Shown piece by piece: positions 16,318 through 23,036 of a DNA stretch of 64,000 nucleotides. The notes beneath the pieces are model-generated. The model had not been told where the DNA came from and ran no database searches. It worked only from the letters and a program-made list of their open reading frames with translations. Both the position numbers and the translations under genes were made by a program. Each line of letters starts with the position of its first letter. Positions within the stretch are counted from its first letter, which is position 1. Source of the stretch: Pseudomonas sp. FEN (GTDB lineage: Bacteria; Pseudomonadota; Gammaproteobacteria; Pseudomonadales; Pseudomonadaceae); the NCBI RefSeq assembly GCF_904067045.1, contig NZ_CAJFDC010000036.1:389001-453000 (forward strand), given 5' to 3'.

Positions 16318-17868
16318 ATGACGCAAGCAAACAATGCCGTGTACACCGATCTGAGTGTTGACGATCTGGTAAAAGAAGCCCTGGCTCGTGGTGAAGGCGA
16401 ACTCGCCGACACCGGCGCGCTGGTCGTGCGCACTGGTCACCGTACCGGTCGTTCGCCGGTCGACCGTTTTATCGTTGAAGAGCCGTCCACCCAGGCCGAG
16501 ATTGCCTGGGGCCCGATCAACCGCAAGTTCCCGGCCGACAAGTTCGATGCCCTGTGGAACCGTGTCGAAGCCTTTGTCGGCGAGCGCGATCGTTTTGTTT
16601 CTCATGTGCATGTAGGTTCCGACCCGGCGCACTACCTGCCGGTCAAGATGACCACCGGTACCGCCTGGCACAACCTGTTCGGTCGTTGCCTGTTCATCAA
16701 CCCGGAAGCCGGCCAATACAACGCGGGTGGCAAGGACGAGTGGCAGATCCTCAACGTGCCTGAGTTCGAGTGCGTGCCAGAGCGTGACGGCACCAACTCC
16801 GACGGTACCGTGATCCTCAACTTCGCGGCCAAGAAAGTCCTGATCGCCGGCATGCGTTACGCCGGTGAGATGAAAAAAGCCCTGTTCTCGGTGCAGAACT
16901 TCCTGCTGCCAGCGGTCGACGTGCTGCCAATGCACTGCGCGGCGAACATGGGCGAAGACGGCGATGTGACCCTGTTCTTCGGTCTGTCGGGCACCGGCAA
17001 GACCACCCTGTCGGCTGACGAAAGCCGTTACCTGATCGGTGACGACGAACACGGTTGGGGCGTGGGCGTGGTGTTCAACATCGAAGGCGGTTGCTATGCC
17101 AAGTGCATCGACCTGTCCGAGAAGAACGAGCCGGTGATCTGGAAAGCCATCCAGCACGGCGCCGTGCTGGAAAACGTCGTGATCGACCCAGTGACCAAGA
17201 AGGCCGACTACGCCGACGATAGCCTGACCCAGAACAGCCGTGCGGCCTATCCGCGTGAACTGATCGAAAAACGCGCACCGAAAAACCTCGGTGGCGAGCC
17301 GAACGCCGTGATCTTCCTGACTTGCGACCTGACCGGCGTACTGCCACCGGTGTCGATCCTCAGCGAAGAACAGGCGGCTTACCACTTCCTGTCCGGCTAC
17401 ACCGCACTGGTGGGCTCGACCGAAATGGGTTCGGGCGCCGGCATCAAGTCGACCTTCTCCACCTGCTTCGGCGCACCGTTCTTCCCGCGTCCGGCTGGCG
17501 AATACGCTGAACTGCTGATCAAGCGCATCCGTGGTTTCGGTTCGAAGGTCTACCTGGTCAACACCGGCTGGACCGGCGGTGGCTATGGCGTTGGCAAGCG
17601 TTTCAACATCCCGACCACTCGTGGCGTGATTGCGGCGATCCAGAGCGGTGCGTTGATTGGCGCGAAAACCGAGCACCTGGACACCATCAACCTGGACGTG
17701 CCATTGGCCGTGCCGGGCGTCGAGACCGGCCTGTTGAACCCACGTAACACCTGGGCCGACAAGGCTGCCTACGATGCAGCGGCGAAAGCGCTGGCGGGTC
17801 TGTTCATCGAGAACTTCAAGAAGTTCGACGTGAGCGACGCGATCAAGGCGGCTGGGCCGAAGCTGTAA
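16318..17868 (+). CDS. pckA: Phosphoenolpyruvate carboxykinase (ATP)
   Basis: 516 residues. It converts oxaloacetate and ATP to phosphoenolpyruvate, CO2 and ADP, the entry to gluconeogenesis, important for pseudomonads growing on organic acids. The kinase P-loop is GLSGTGKTTLSADE (about residue 222) and the substrate-binding arginine region is RTGRSPVDRFIVEE near residue 45; LIGDDEHGWG follows the P-loop as in the ATP-dependent family. The start ATG at 16318 has a GGGGAAT site upstream. A strong terminator follows 25 bases after the stop, so the gene is a single transcription unit. Confidence 0.97.
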   Translation: MTQANNAVYTDLSVDDLVKEALARGEGELADTGALVVRTGHRTGRSPVDRFIVEEPSTQAEIAWGPINRKFPADKFDALWNRVEAFVGERDRFVSHVHVGSDPAHYLPVKMTTGTAWHNLFGRCLFINPEAGQYNAGGKDEWQILNVPEFECVPERDGTNSDGTVILNFAAKKVLIAGMRYAGEMKKALFSVQNFLLPAVDVLPMHCAANMGEDGDVTLFFGLSGTGKTTLSADESRYLIGDDEHGWGVGVVFNIEGGCYAKCIDLSEKNEPVIWKAIQHGAVLENVVIDPVTKKADYADDSLTQNSRAAYPRELIEKRAPKNLGGEPNAVIFLTCDLTGVLPPVSILSEEQAAYHFLSGYTALVGSTEMGSGAGIKSTFSTCFGAPFFPRPAGEYAELLIKRIRGFGSKVYLVNTGWTGGGYGVGKRFNIPTTRGVIAAIQSGALIGAKTEHLDTINLDVPLAVPGVETGLLNPRNTWADKAAYDAAAKALAGLFIENFKKFDVSDAIKAAGPKL

Positions 17869-17892
17869 TCGAGCTTGGTTATCTGACTCAAG

Positions 17893-17922
17893 AAAACCGC
17901 CCTTCGGGGCGGTTTTTATTTT
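17893..17922 (+). terminator. Rho-independent terminator of pckA
   Basis: AAAACCGCCC-TTCG-GGGCGGTTTT: a 10-bp stem with a UUCG tetraloop followed by TATTTTT. Textbook intrinsic terminator. Confidence 0.95.
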
Positions 17923-17956
17923 TGGTAGTATTTATTTGCTGGATTTATAACGTCAA

Positions 17957-18291
17957 TTATTTTCTCTTTCTCATATTTGAGGGGTTCGATATTTTGTAGC
18001 ATGCTGAGTTTCTTATAATGAAAATTACACTTTCTTCACTGGCATTTTCAGGGATGTATTTACCGAGTTTTTCTATGGCTGACTTGGGTATTCCGTACTC
18101 ACCTAGCACAAGCCATTAGTAACCTCCCTTCCTAACTCGAATTGAGCTCGGTCGCGCAAGTACCGCAGCGTTTTGTTTCTGGTGAGGCTTTCGGAATTGA
18201 GCTTCAACTGACGAGTTAGCAGGTAGGTATACAAGACAGCAGATCTCAGTAGTATGAGATATACCTTATAATAATATTGATTTGTTGTGCG
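17957..18291 (-). pseudogene. Unknown gene, probably decayed: two overlapping frames
   Basis: On the minus strand, frame A (18291 to the TAG at 18103) reads LYTYLLTRQLKLNSESLTRN, then LRYLRDRAQFELGREVTNG; frame B (GTG at 18109 to the TAA at 17957) reads LGEYGIPKSAIEKLGKYIPE and then SVIFIIRNSACYKI. Both have natural protein composition and meet within 7 bases, so they may be one gene split by a frameshift, or two short genes. A strong site GGGAGG precedes an ATG (about 18115) that leads only to a 5-codon frame. Frame A has no convincing start codon. The region is AT-rich compared with its neighbours. I do not recognise the family. Confidence 0.3.
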
Positions 18292-18379
18292 TTAGTACTT
18301 CGTGTGTCTTTCAGATAAGGCTTTCGATATTAAAAGAAATAACCTACAAGGGGCATTCCTTACCCTCAGATACACGAAA

Positions 18380-18404
18380 GCCCGCTCGATGAATCGATGC
18401 GGGC
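18380..18404 (-). terminator. Hairpin, possible terminator on the minus strand
   Basis: GCCCGC and GCGGGC plus inner CGAT/ATCG form a stem with a 2-base loop and one bulge; on the minus strand it is followed by TTTCGTG. It lies about 50 bases after a minus-strand open frame that ends at 18452 (last residues IGFPFVAPNLKN), which may be the tail of a deleted gene. Confidence 0.4.
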
Positions 18405-18548
18405 CTCGGAAGGTGGGCAAATGGTTAGCCAGATGCGTTGTGGGGATGTTTTCAGTTTTTCAAGTTTGGCGCAACAAACGGAAATCCTATTTTTGTATTA
18501 AATTTTTGCAGCGCAGCTGAGGTCGTTGGGTTCGGGGCACCTATATGA

Positions 18549-18575
18549 TTAATGAGCAATTGCGGTGTCGAGCAT
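18549..18575 (-). pseudogene. Remnant of a VapC-type PIN-domain toxin (first codons only)
   Basis: Eight bases past the repaired end of the vapB-like gene the sequence reads ATG CTC GAC ACC, that is MLDT, preceded in frame by IY. This is the conserved start of VapC toxins, including the first catalytic aspartate of the PIN domain. It then reads AIAH and a stop; the remaining 120 or so codons are missing. With the antitoxin also frameshifted the module is dead. Short, so it rests on position as much as on sequence. Confidence 0.5.
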
Positions 18576-18583
18576 ATAGATGG

Positions 18584-18804
18584 TTAAAAATTGAACCTGT
18601 CTTCATCTCTGATGATGTCAGGGCGCTCCTCTAGAAAACCAGCGCTGGCAGCGGACAGCTTTGCCAGCTGGGGCGTACGGGGCAGAGGGTGATCATATCG
18701 CCATTGCGCGTAATTTCTAGTTCCTCTACACCTTCGTAAACGATGTCATTTGGCAAACGAACCACTTGGGTTTTGCCAATCTTGAAAATTGAAACTGTGC
18801 TCAT
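18584..18804 (-). pseudogene. VapB-type antitoxin, frameshifted
   Basis: From ATG 18804 (AGGAG 7 bases upstream) the frame reads MSTVSIFKIGKTQVVRLPND, then YEGVEELEITRNGDMITL, the AbrB/SpoVT swapped-hairpin DNA-binding domain of VapB antitoxins. After RPSW (about codon 46) the frame runs to an early TAG at 18631, giving 57 residues. In another frame the DNA continues as LAKLSAASAGFLEERPDII and ends RDEDRFNF at a TAA at 18584, the usual toxin-binding VapB tail. So a small indel near 18665 separated the two halves. The truncated product could still bind DNA but would lack the toxin-binding tail. Confidence 0.7.
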
Positions 18805-18982
18805 AGTGCCACTCCTACATATGCTTGGGCTATGCGGCCTAACATATGCCTTTTGCACAGGCATGGTAGCCTGCTTGAGTGTTGTCTGAAATGCCCCTGA
18901 CTACTGTCAGAAGAGGATTTATTCTGCTGTGAAAGAAATTTTTACTAAGTGTATTACTTGGCGTTTAATTGTTGTCCTGGAA

Positions 18983-19203
18983 TCAAGGCCGTTTTTGCCT
19001 GGCATGCATTACCCGGAGTATTTCTATACTGCTATTAGTGATGCTGTACACCATTACATAGTTGGGAAGGACGACGATCTCTCTTGTTCCTGCCAGTCGT
19101 CCTTTTTTGTAAAGCATGGGGCGGCATCAAGATTATCTTGTCCTACGTGTCCCATGATGGTTTCTCGGTCAGTAAGCGCCATTGGACGCCATACAACCTT
19201 CAC
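18983..19203 (-). pseudogene. ParE-type toxin with an internal frameshifting deletion
   Basis: A GTG at 19203 overlaps the stop of the upstream antitoxin gene, the usual coupling for this pair. It reads KVVWRPMALTDRETIMGHVG then QDNLDAA, the N-terminus of ParE/RelE-superfamily toxins. The matching C-terminus, PMLYKKGRLAGTREIVVLPN then YVMVYSITNSSIEILRVMHA, follows in a different frame and ends at the TGA at 18983. The junction lies near 19125. About 18 codons of the expected middle are missing and the total, 221 bp, is not a multiple of three. The toxin is therefore inactive while its antitoxin gene is whole. Confidence 0.75.
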
Positions 19204-19646
19204 CCGTGAGCCCTTTTCCGCAACGTTTCACGTTTGACGGCAAACAACTGTCGAGCATTTTCATCGGAAATGCTGGGACGAGGGTCATCGATGCTGGCTT
19301 GGACCTGAGCCTTGAACCACTCGTCATAGGCTGCGGCTTCATGGACCTGTTTCAGCGCTGCTGAACGGTCTGGACGGCCGTAAGTCTTGACTGTGAGCGG
19401 GTCATAACTCGATGCGTCTACATCGAAGTGATTGATACCGACGCCCTGAAGATAGGCCACGAGCGTCTCGAATTTTTTGAACAACCGCACCTGCCGGCTA
19501 CGTTGAGCTGTCAACGTATGATCGAGCGCTCCGTAAGTCACTTGGACTTCCCAGCCGCCTTGTTGCCCAACGATATGGGCGGCGCTAACCGAGCCAGTTT
19601 CCACCAGGCGGGTCAGGGTGCTGTGATCAATGGTTTCCGTTGTCAT
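19200..19646 (-). CDS. Antitoxin of a ParE-type toxin-antitoxin pair (intact, orphaned)
   Basis: 148 residues with GAGGTG 6 bases before ATG 19646. I recognise the arrangement rather than a named family: an N-terminal part with a predicted strand-rich fold (VETGSVSAAHIVGQQGGWEV, then FKKFETLVAYLQGVGINHFD) and a helical C-terminal tail AAYDEWFKAQVQASIDDPRP ending in a basic KRETLRKRA, of the kind that wraps ParE/RelE toxins. The gene overlaps the start of the ruined parE toxin by 4 bp, which supports the role. With the toxin gone it may persist as a DNA-binding regulator or be on its way to decay. Confidence 0.7.
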   Translation of the reverse strand: MTTETIDHSTLTRLVETGSVSAAHIVGQQGGWEVQVTYGALDHTLTAQRSRQVRLFKKFETLVAYLQGVGINHFDVDASSYDPLTVKTYGRPDRSAALKQVHEAAAYDEWFKAQVQASIDDPRPSISDENARQLFAVKRETLRKRAHG

Positions 19647-19719
19647 AGGTCACCTCTGTGTTGGTTTATCAGGATATGACGTCATGCTACGCAATCAATA
19701 ATAGATTGCAATCCCCTGG

Positions 19720-19744
19720 CTTTCCCACGCGACGCGTGGGAAAG
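19720..19744. terminator. Perfect 11-bp hairpin between two minus-strand genes
   Basis: CTTTCCCACGC-GAC-GCGTGGGAAAG, 18 bases past the stop of the DUF6124-like gene. There is no T-run of note on either side, so termination is plausible but the site could also be a protein-binding palindrome. Confidence 0.55.
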
Positions 19745-19761
19745 GTCTGAATGGAGAAGGC

Positions 19762-20049
19762 TTAGTTGTCTTGCCTGCTCAATGCCATCGTCCGTTGCTG
19801 AACCAACTGCAACAGATCGCAGCCTTCACGCACCAACAGGTACGCGGCATTGGTGACGTGGGTGAAGTCTTTGTCGCAGGTGTTGACGAGGCTCACGCAC
19901 GTCATGGTTTCCAGCAGGTCGCTGGCGGCCTGAAGGCGTAGGTAGGCGCTGGTTTGCAGATCGTCGAGGCTGGCGTTGGTGTCGATGAGCAGGACGGGGA
20001 TTGTGGTGAAATTGGTGCTGAGAGGGATATAGCGATTTTGAGTATTCAT
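19762..20049 (-). CDS. Small DUF3077/DUF6124-like protein
   Basis: 95 residues from ATG 20049. The sequence (NRYIPLSTNFTTIPVLLIDT, then SLDDLQTSAYLRLQAASDLLETM, a 'D-lead' loop, and NAAYLLVREGCDLLQLVQQR) matches a group of small Pseudomonas proteins of unknown function that I know as DUF3077/DUF6124. They are helical, usually 80-110 residues, and often sit in accessory regions. No membrane segment or signal. The ribosome-binding site is weak. A 400-bp leader with hairpins and a UUCG-loop stem lies upstream, which is unusual for such a small gene. Function unknown. Confidence 0.6.
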   Translation of the reverse strand: MNTQNRYIPLSTNFTTIPVLLIDTNASLDDLQTSAYLRLQAASDLLETMTCVSLVNTCDKDFTHVTNAAYLLVREGCDLLQLVQQRTMALSRQDN

Positions 20050-20099
20050 AGGTATGCGCTCTGATGAGTTCCATTGATCCGCCCTCATCGTGACCAAGC

Positions 20100-20256
20100 G
20101 ACGGGTGGCGGACTGTGCGCAGGTTGGTCAACCGGCAGAGCGCACCGGCACACCCGAAGGTGTCCTGCACACAGCCGCCATGAAGCGTGCCGACACGAAA
20201 CGCGCCTGCAACATCCACTGTGGCGCTAGTGCGCACTCTGACAGGTGACCAAACCC
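20100..20256 (-). ncRNA. Candidate structured leader RNA upstream of the small DUF6124-like gene
   Basis: In the direction of the downstream gene this stretch contains GGACACC-TTCG-GGTGTGCC (a short stem with a stable UUCG loop, around 20148-20165) and neighbouring GC-rich complementary segments. Translated, it gives a Gly/Cys-rich string (LHGGCVQDTFGCAG) of the kind wrongly called as Ash-like proteins over phage-type regulatory RNAs. I take it as non-coding and possibly a regulatory leader; no family assignment can be made by eye. Confidence 0.3.
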
Positions 20257-20495
20257 GGTCGCTGAATTGGCAGCGACGGGGCGAACTATAGGAGGCTTCG
20301 GCGGGGCAGCGCAAGGCGTGGCGATCTGCTCTCAATATGATGTAATCGGAAGCATTTTTCGCATTGACAGTGCTTGTTGCGCTTGAGCGAGTTGTCCACA
20401 GTCCATGAACCGTGGACAAACGCCAAAATGTGTCCGCTCAAACGCAATATAAAAATAATGTGTGCTTGTTTCGGGTCAGCTGAATTGGCATCGAC
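20257..20495. repeat. Direct repeat enclosing nested inverted repeats
   Basis: GGTCGCTGAATTGGCAGCGAC (20257-20277) and a diverged copy GTCAGCTGAATTGGCATCGAC (20475-20495) flank about 200 bp. Inside, TTGCGCTTGAGCG (20377-20389) pairs with CGCTCAAACGCAA (20435-20447) with one mismatch, and nested within it TTGTCCAC (20392-20399) pairs with GTGGACAA (20412-20419). No gene is in this stretch. Confidence 0.6.
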
Positions 20496-20522
20496 AGATA
20501 CGGCTCGGCAGGAGCGTCGGAT

Positions 20523-21284
20523 TTACCCCTCCGCGCTATAGGTCTTCATCGCCGTGCAATAGCGCACCTGCATCCCTTTGCTTTTCTCATCCTGGTCGCG
20601 GTCCCAGCGCTTGCCCCATTCGCCGCACTGCTCCTTGAAAAACACCTCCGCCGACTTGCGACATTCGCGGTGTTCGGTGCTGTTGGCGAGGAAGTTGCCG
20701 CAGACACTGGCGTTGTCGATAACGTTGTTGAAAATCCGCCATTTCGCCTGATAGCGGTTGCGACCGTCCCATTCGCGAATGTTGACCGTGGCGATTTCGA
20801 ACGGGCGCGTCTGCCTGGCTTCGGGGGCATTCAATTCGGCCTGGTAGCCGGCCAGGTAGCTGGCGGACACCAGACCCTGCGCCTTAGGGGCTGGTGCCGG
20901 GGCGGGTGCTGCCGCTGGTGCCTGGGGCTGTACCACGACCACCACTTGCGGTGCAGGCGCCGGAAAGAGTTTGGCGGTGGGCTCCGGATGCGCTTGCACC
21001 GGCTCTACTGGCTCCATAGGCGCTTCGGATGTTTCAGTCGGCAGTGGCTCAGCCGCTGGTAGTGGCGCAATAGGGATCGGGTGGCTGCTGCGGTTGACCG
21101 CCATGTAGCCAAGCATACCCACCAGTATCAGCACCAATACCCACATTCCATAGGATTTGGGCTGCACAGGGCGCGGAACTTTCTGTTTGGCCGGGTGCGA
21201 TCCTAGTACCACGTCGAAATGTTCGGGGTGCAGACGTTTGAAACGGATGACGCCATCGTCATCTTCTTGCTCTGGGTGATGCAT
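20523..21284 (-). CDS. Bitopic membrane protein with Pro/Ala-rich linker, function unknown
   Basis: 253 residues. A cytoplasmic N-terminus of about 44 residues (acidic, then basic) is followed by one membrane segment at about 46-64 (YGMWVLVLILVGMLGYMAV), a long proline/alanine-rich linker (about 70-140, with VVVVVQPQAPAAAPAPAPAP), and a compact C-terminal domain of about 110 residues containing five cysteines (SVCGNFLANS, HRECRKSAEVFFKEQCGEW, VRYCTAM). The C-terminal domain would lie in the periplasm, where paired cysteines could form disulphides. The start ATG has AAGGAAGG upstream. No family recognised; the neighbour across the divergent gap is a secreted YfaP/TPR protein. Confidence 0.7.
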   Translation of the reverse strand: MHHPEQEDDDGVIRFKRLHPEHFDVVLGSHPAKQKVPRPVQPKSYGMWVLVLILVGMLGYMAVNRSSHPIPIAPLPAAEPLPTETSEAPMEPVEPVQAHPEPTAKLFPAPAPQVVVVVQPQAPAAAPAPAPAPKAQGLVSASYLAGYQAELNAPEARQTRPFEIATVNIREWDGRNRYQAKWRIFNNVIDNASVCGNFLANSTEHRECRKSAEVFFKEQCGEWGKRWDRDQDEKSKGMQVRYCTAMKTYSAEG

Positions 21285-21514
21285 GTCGCCGCTGCCTTCC
21301 TTGGTGAGTAAGCGGGTTATCGGCGCTTTCTCATGGGCTTTGAGGGGGATTGCGGATTAAATCGTCAAACGGCTATTGGCGAGTCACGACGGGTCCACAA
21401 AAATGAAATTTTCCTTATAAAAAGCAGACGCATCAGGCAAAAAATCGGTATGTTTCCCTCCAAATTTGAGGGTGCCATCCGGTGCTCGAATTTTCCACTT
21501 AAAGGGAGTTAAGT

Positions 21515-22690
21515 ATGTATTTGCTTCGCATGGCTTCGGTACTGTCGTTGTGTGCCGCCGCCTGGTCGGTCCAGGCCGGGCAATTGCCCATCGAAGTCCT
21601 CAGTGCGGTGGTCAAGGATCAGAAGATCGCCGACGCCGAAGTGCTGTTGCAGCGCAACGGCGAGCAGAACGTGGTCGGCAAGACCAACGCCCAGGGCCAG
21701 GTGGTCCTCGAGGCCAACTTCGCCGACGATGCCAGCAATCTGCTGATCATCAAGAAGGCCGGTTATTCCAATCTGGTGGTCAAGTGTCCCTGCAAGGACA
21801 TGACCTATGCCGTCAGCCCGGTGATGCAGAGCCTCGACGGCCTGCGCGTGGTGCTGACCTGGGGCAAGACCCCGGCGGACCTCGACTCGCATATGATTTT
21901 CCCCGGCAACAACATCTACTTCGAACAGCAGAAGGGCACCGATGCCGAGCTGGATGTGGATGACACCGACAGCTATGGTCCGGAAACCATCACCCTGCAG
22001 AAGAAGCACTACGGCGAAAGCTATGTGTATGCGGTACATGATTACACCAACGCTGGCAATCCGAGCTCTCGGCAGTTGTCCAACAGCCAGGCCACGGTGT
22101 TTGTGTACATGGGCCAGTCGCTGGTCCGTACCTATTACGTTCCTGTCAATCGCAGCGGTAACCTGTGGACCGTGTTCCGCATGACCGGCAACGGTGATTT
22201 CCAGGACATCAACACCTTCAGTGGCGTGACCGTGGACGCCAAGGATGTGTTGAACGAAGTTTCGCCACTGCTTGACGACAAGGTCGCGGTCGCCGAAGTG
22301 GCGGTCAGTTCGACGGCGCAGATCGATGCGAAGGCGCTGAATGTGAAAGGCGAGGCAGCTTACAAGGCCGGTAATCTGGAGCAGGCGATTGCCTTCTTCC
22401 GTCAGGCCATCGATCTGAACAACAGCTTCGGCCAGGCTTATAGCAACCTCGGTCTGGCGTATCAGAAGGCCGGTAATACCGCTGAAGCCATTTGGGCCGA
22501 CCGCAAGGCCGTTGCCCTGGCATCCGGCAGCTCGGCCAATACTGTTCGCGCCGGTTCCTACTACAACATTGCCCGTATCTACGAAGATGCCGGACAGTTC
22601 TCCGATGCCCTGCGTCACTACGAGTTGGCCAAGGAACAGAAGGCCAATCCGGTGTACGACACGGCGATCGAGCGAGTCAAAAATCGCTGA
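21515..22690 (+). CDS. Secreted YfaP-like (DUF2135) and TPR protein
   Basis: 391 residues beginning with a signal peptide (MYLLRMASVLSLCAAAWSVQ, cleavage after AQA near residue 21). Residues about 25-100 resemble an Ig-like/carboxypeptidase regulatory fold (VVGKTNAQGQVVLEANF). Residues about 108-215 carry the DUF2135/YfaP pattern: LRVVLTWGKTPADLDSHMIF, then YTNAGNPSSRQLSNSQATVF. The last 110 residues hold two to three TPR units (KALNVKGEAAYKAGNLEQAI, AYSNLGLAYQKAGNTAEAIW, YYNIARIYEDAGQFSDALRH). Likely periplasmic with a protein-interaction role. The ribosome-binding site AAAGGGAG and the terminator after the stop mark it as a single-gene unit. Confidence 0.8.
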   Translation: MYLLRMASVLSLCAAAWSVQAGQLPIEVLSAVVKDQKIADAEVLLQRNGEQNVVGKTNAQGQVVLEANFADDASNLLIIKKAGYSNLVVKCPCKDMTYAVSPVMQSLDGLRVVLTWGKTPADLDSHMIFPGNNIYFEQQKGTDAELDVDDTDSYGPETITLQKKHYGESYVYAVHDYTNAGNPSSRQLSNSQATVFVYMGQSLVRTYYVPVNRSGNLWTVFRMTGNGDFQDINTFSGVTVDAKDVLNEVSPLLDDKVAVAEVAVSSTAQIDAKALNVKGEAAYKAGNLEQAIAFFRQAIDLNNSFGQAYSNLGLAYQKAGNTAEAIWADRKAVALASGSSANTVRAGSYYNIARIYEDAGQFSDALRHYELAKEQKANPVYDTAIERVKNR

Positions 22691-22712
22691 ATCGTAAACT
22701 GATCCAACCCCA

Positions 22713-22744
22713 CAACGCGCCCTGACTGGCGCGTTGTTCGTTTC
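22713..22744 (+). terminator. Rho-independent terminator after the YfaP/TPR gene
   Basis: CAACGCGCC-CTGACT-GGCGCGTTG, a perfect 9-bp stem with a 6-base loop followed by TTCGTTTC. The rest of the 308-bp gap up to the helicase gene (22745-22998) has no gene and holds a consensus DnaA box. Confidence 0.8.
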
Positions 22745-22967
22745 TGGAGACCGTTACAGGGTCGTTGCGTTGGCCGGAAAACCCTGTGCATACCTTGGTC
22801 GTCGTGGTTGAGGTAATCGATATTTCCACAGGGGCGCATCCGCGGATTTGTATCCGGGTATTGGTCGCTATCCCGCAATCATGGCCTGCTTTGCGCTAGT
22901 CTGGCGCGCCGTAGCAGTTTGTAATGCTTGCCTCGGACCTTTTCTCGCCCGACCGCCTAGGGTTTGT

Positions 22968-23036
22968 TTATCCACAGCGGTCAACGGAGTGACAGCTTAT
23001 GCACGACACCCTCCTGCGGGTTTTTGGTTATCCACA
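22968..23036 (+). promoter_or_regulatory. Two consensus DnaA boxes around the RecQ-like start codon
   Basis: TTATCCACA occurs at 22968-22976 and 23028-23036, same orientation, 60 bases apart, one before and one after the start codon at 22999. The second is inside the coding sequence (codons for Gly-Tyr-Pro-Gln). A related TTTCCACAGG lies near 22827. A third perfect copy is at 24746-24754 near the 3' end of the gene. Confidence 0.45.

Noticed and set aside
18302..18520. Plus-strand open frame of 72 codons (and another at 18929-19237)
   Set aside because: No ribosome-binding site, composition unlike protein, and the second runs antisense through the parE and antitoxin genes.
19067..19108. Terminator-like hairpin (AAGGACGAC ... 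GTCGTCCTTTTTT) on the plus strand
   Set aside because: It lies inside the remains of the minus-strand parE toxin gene, where both arms are accounted for by coding sequence, and no plus-strand gene ends before it.
20100..20419. Open frame giving a Cys/Arg-rich protein over the leader of the DUF6124-like gene
   Set aside because: Composition is not protein-like and the DNA is better explained by hairpins and repeats.
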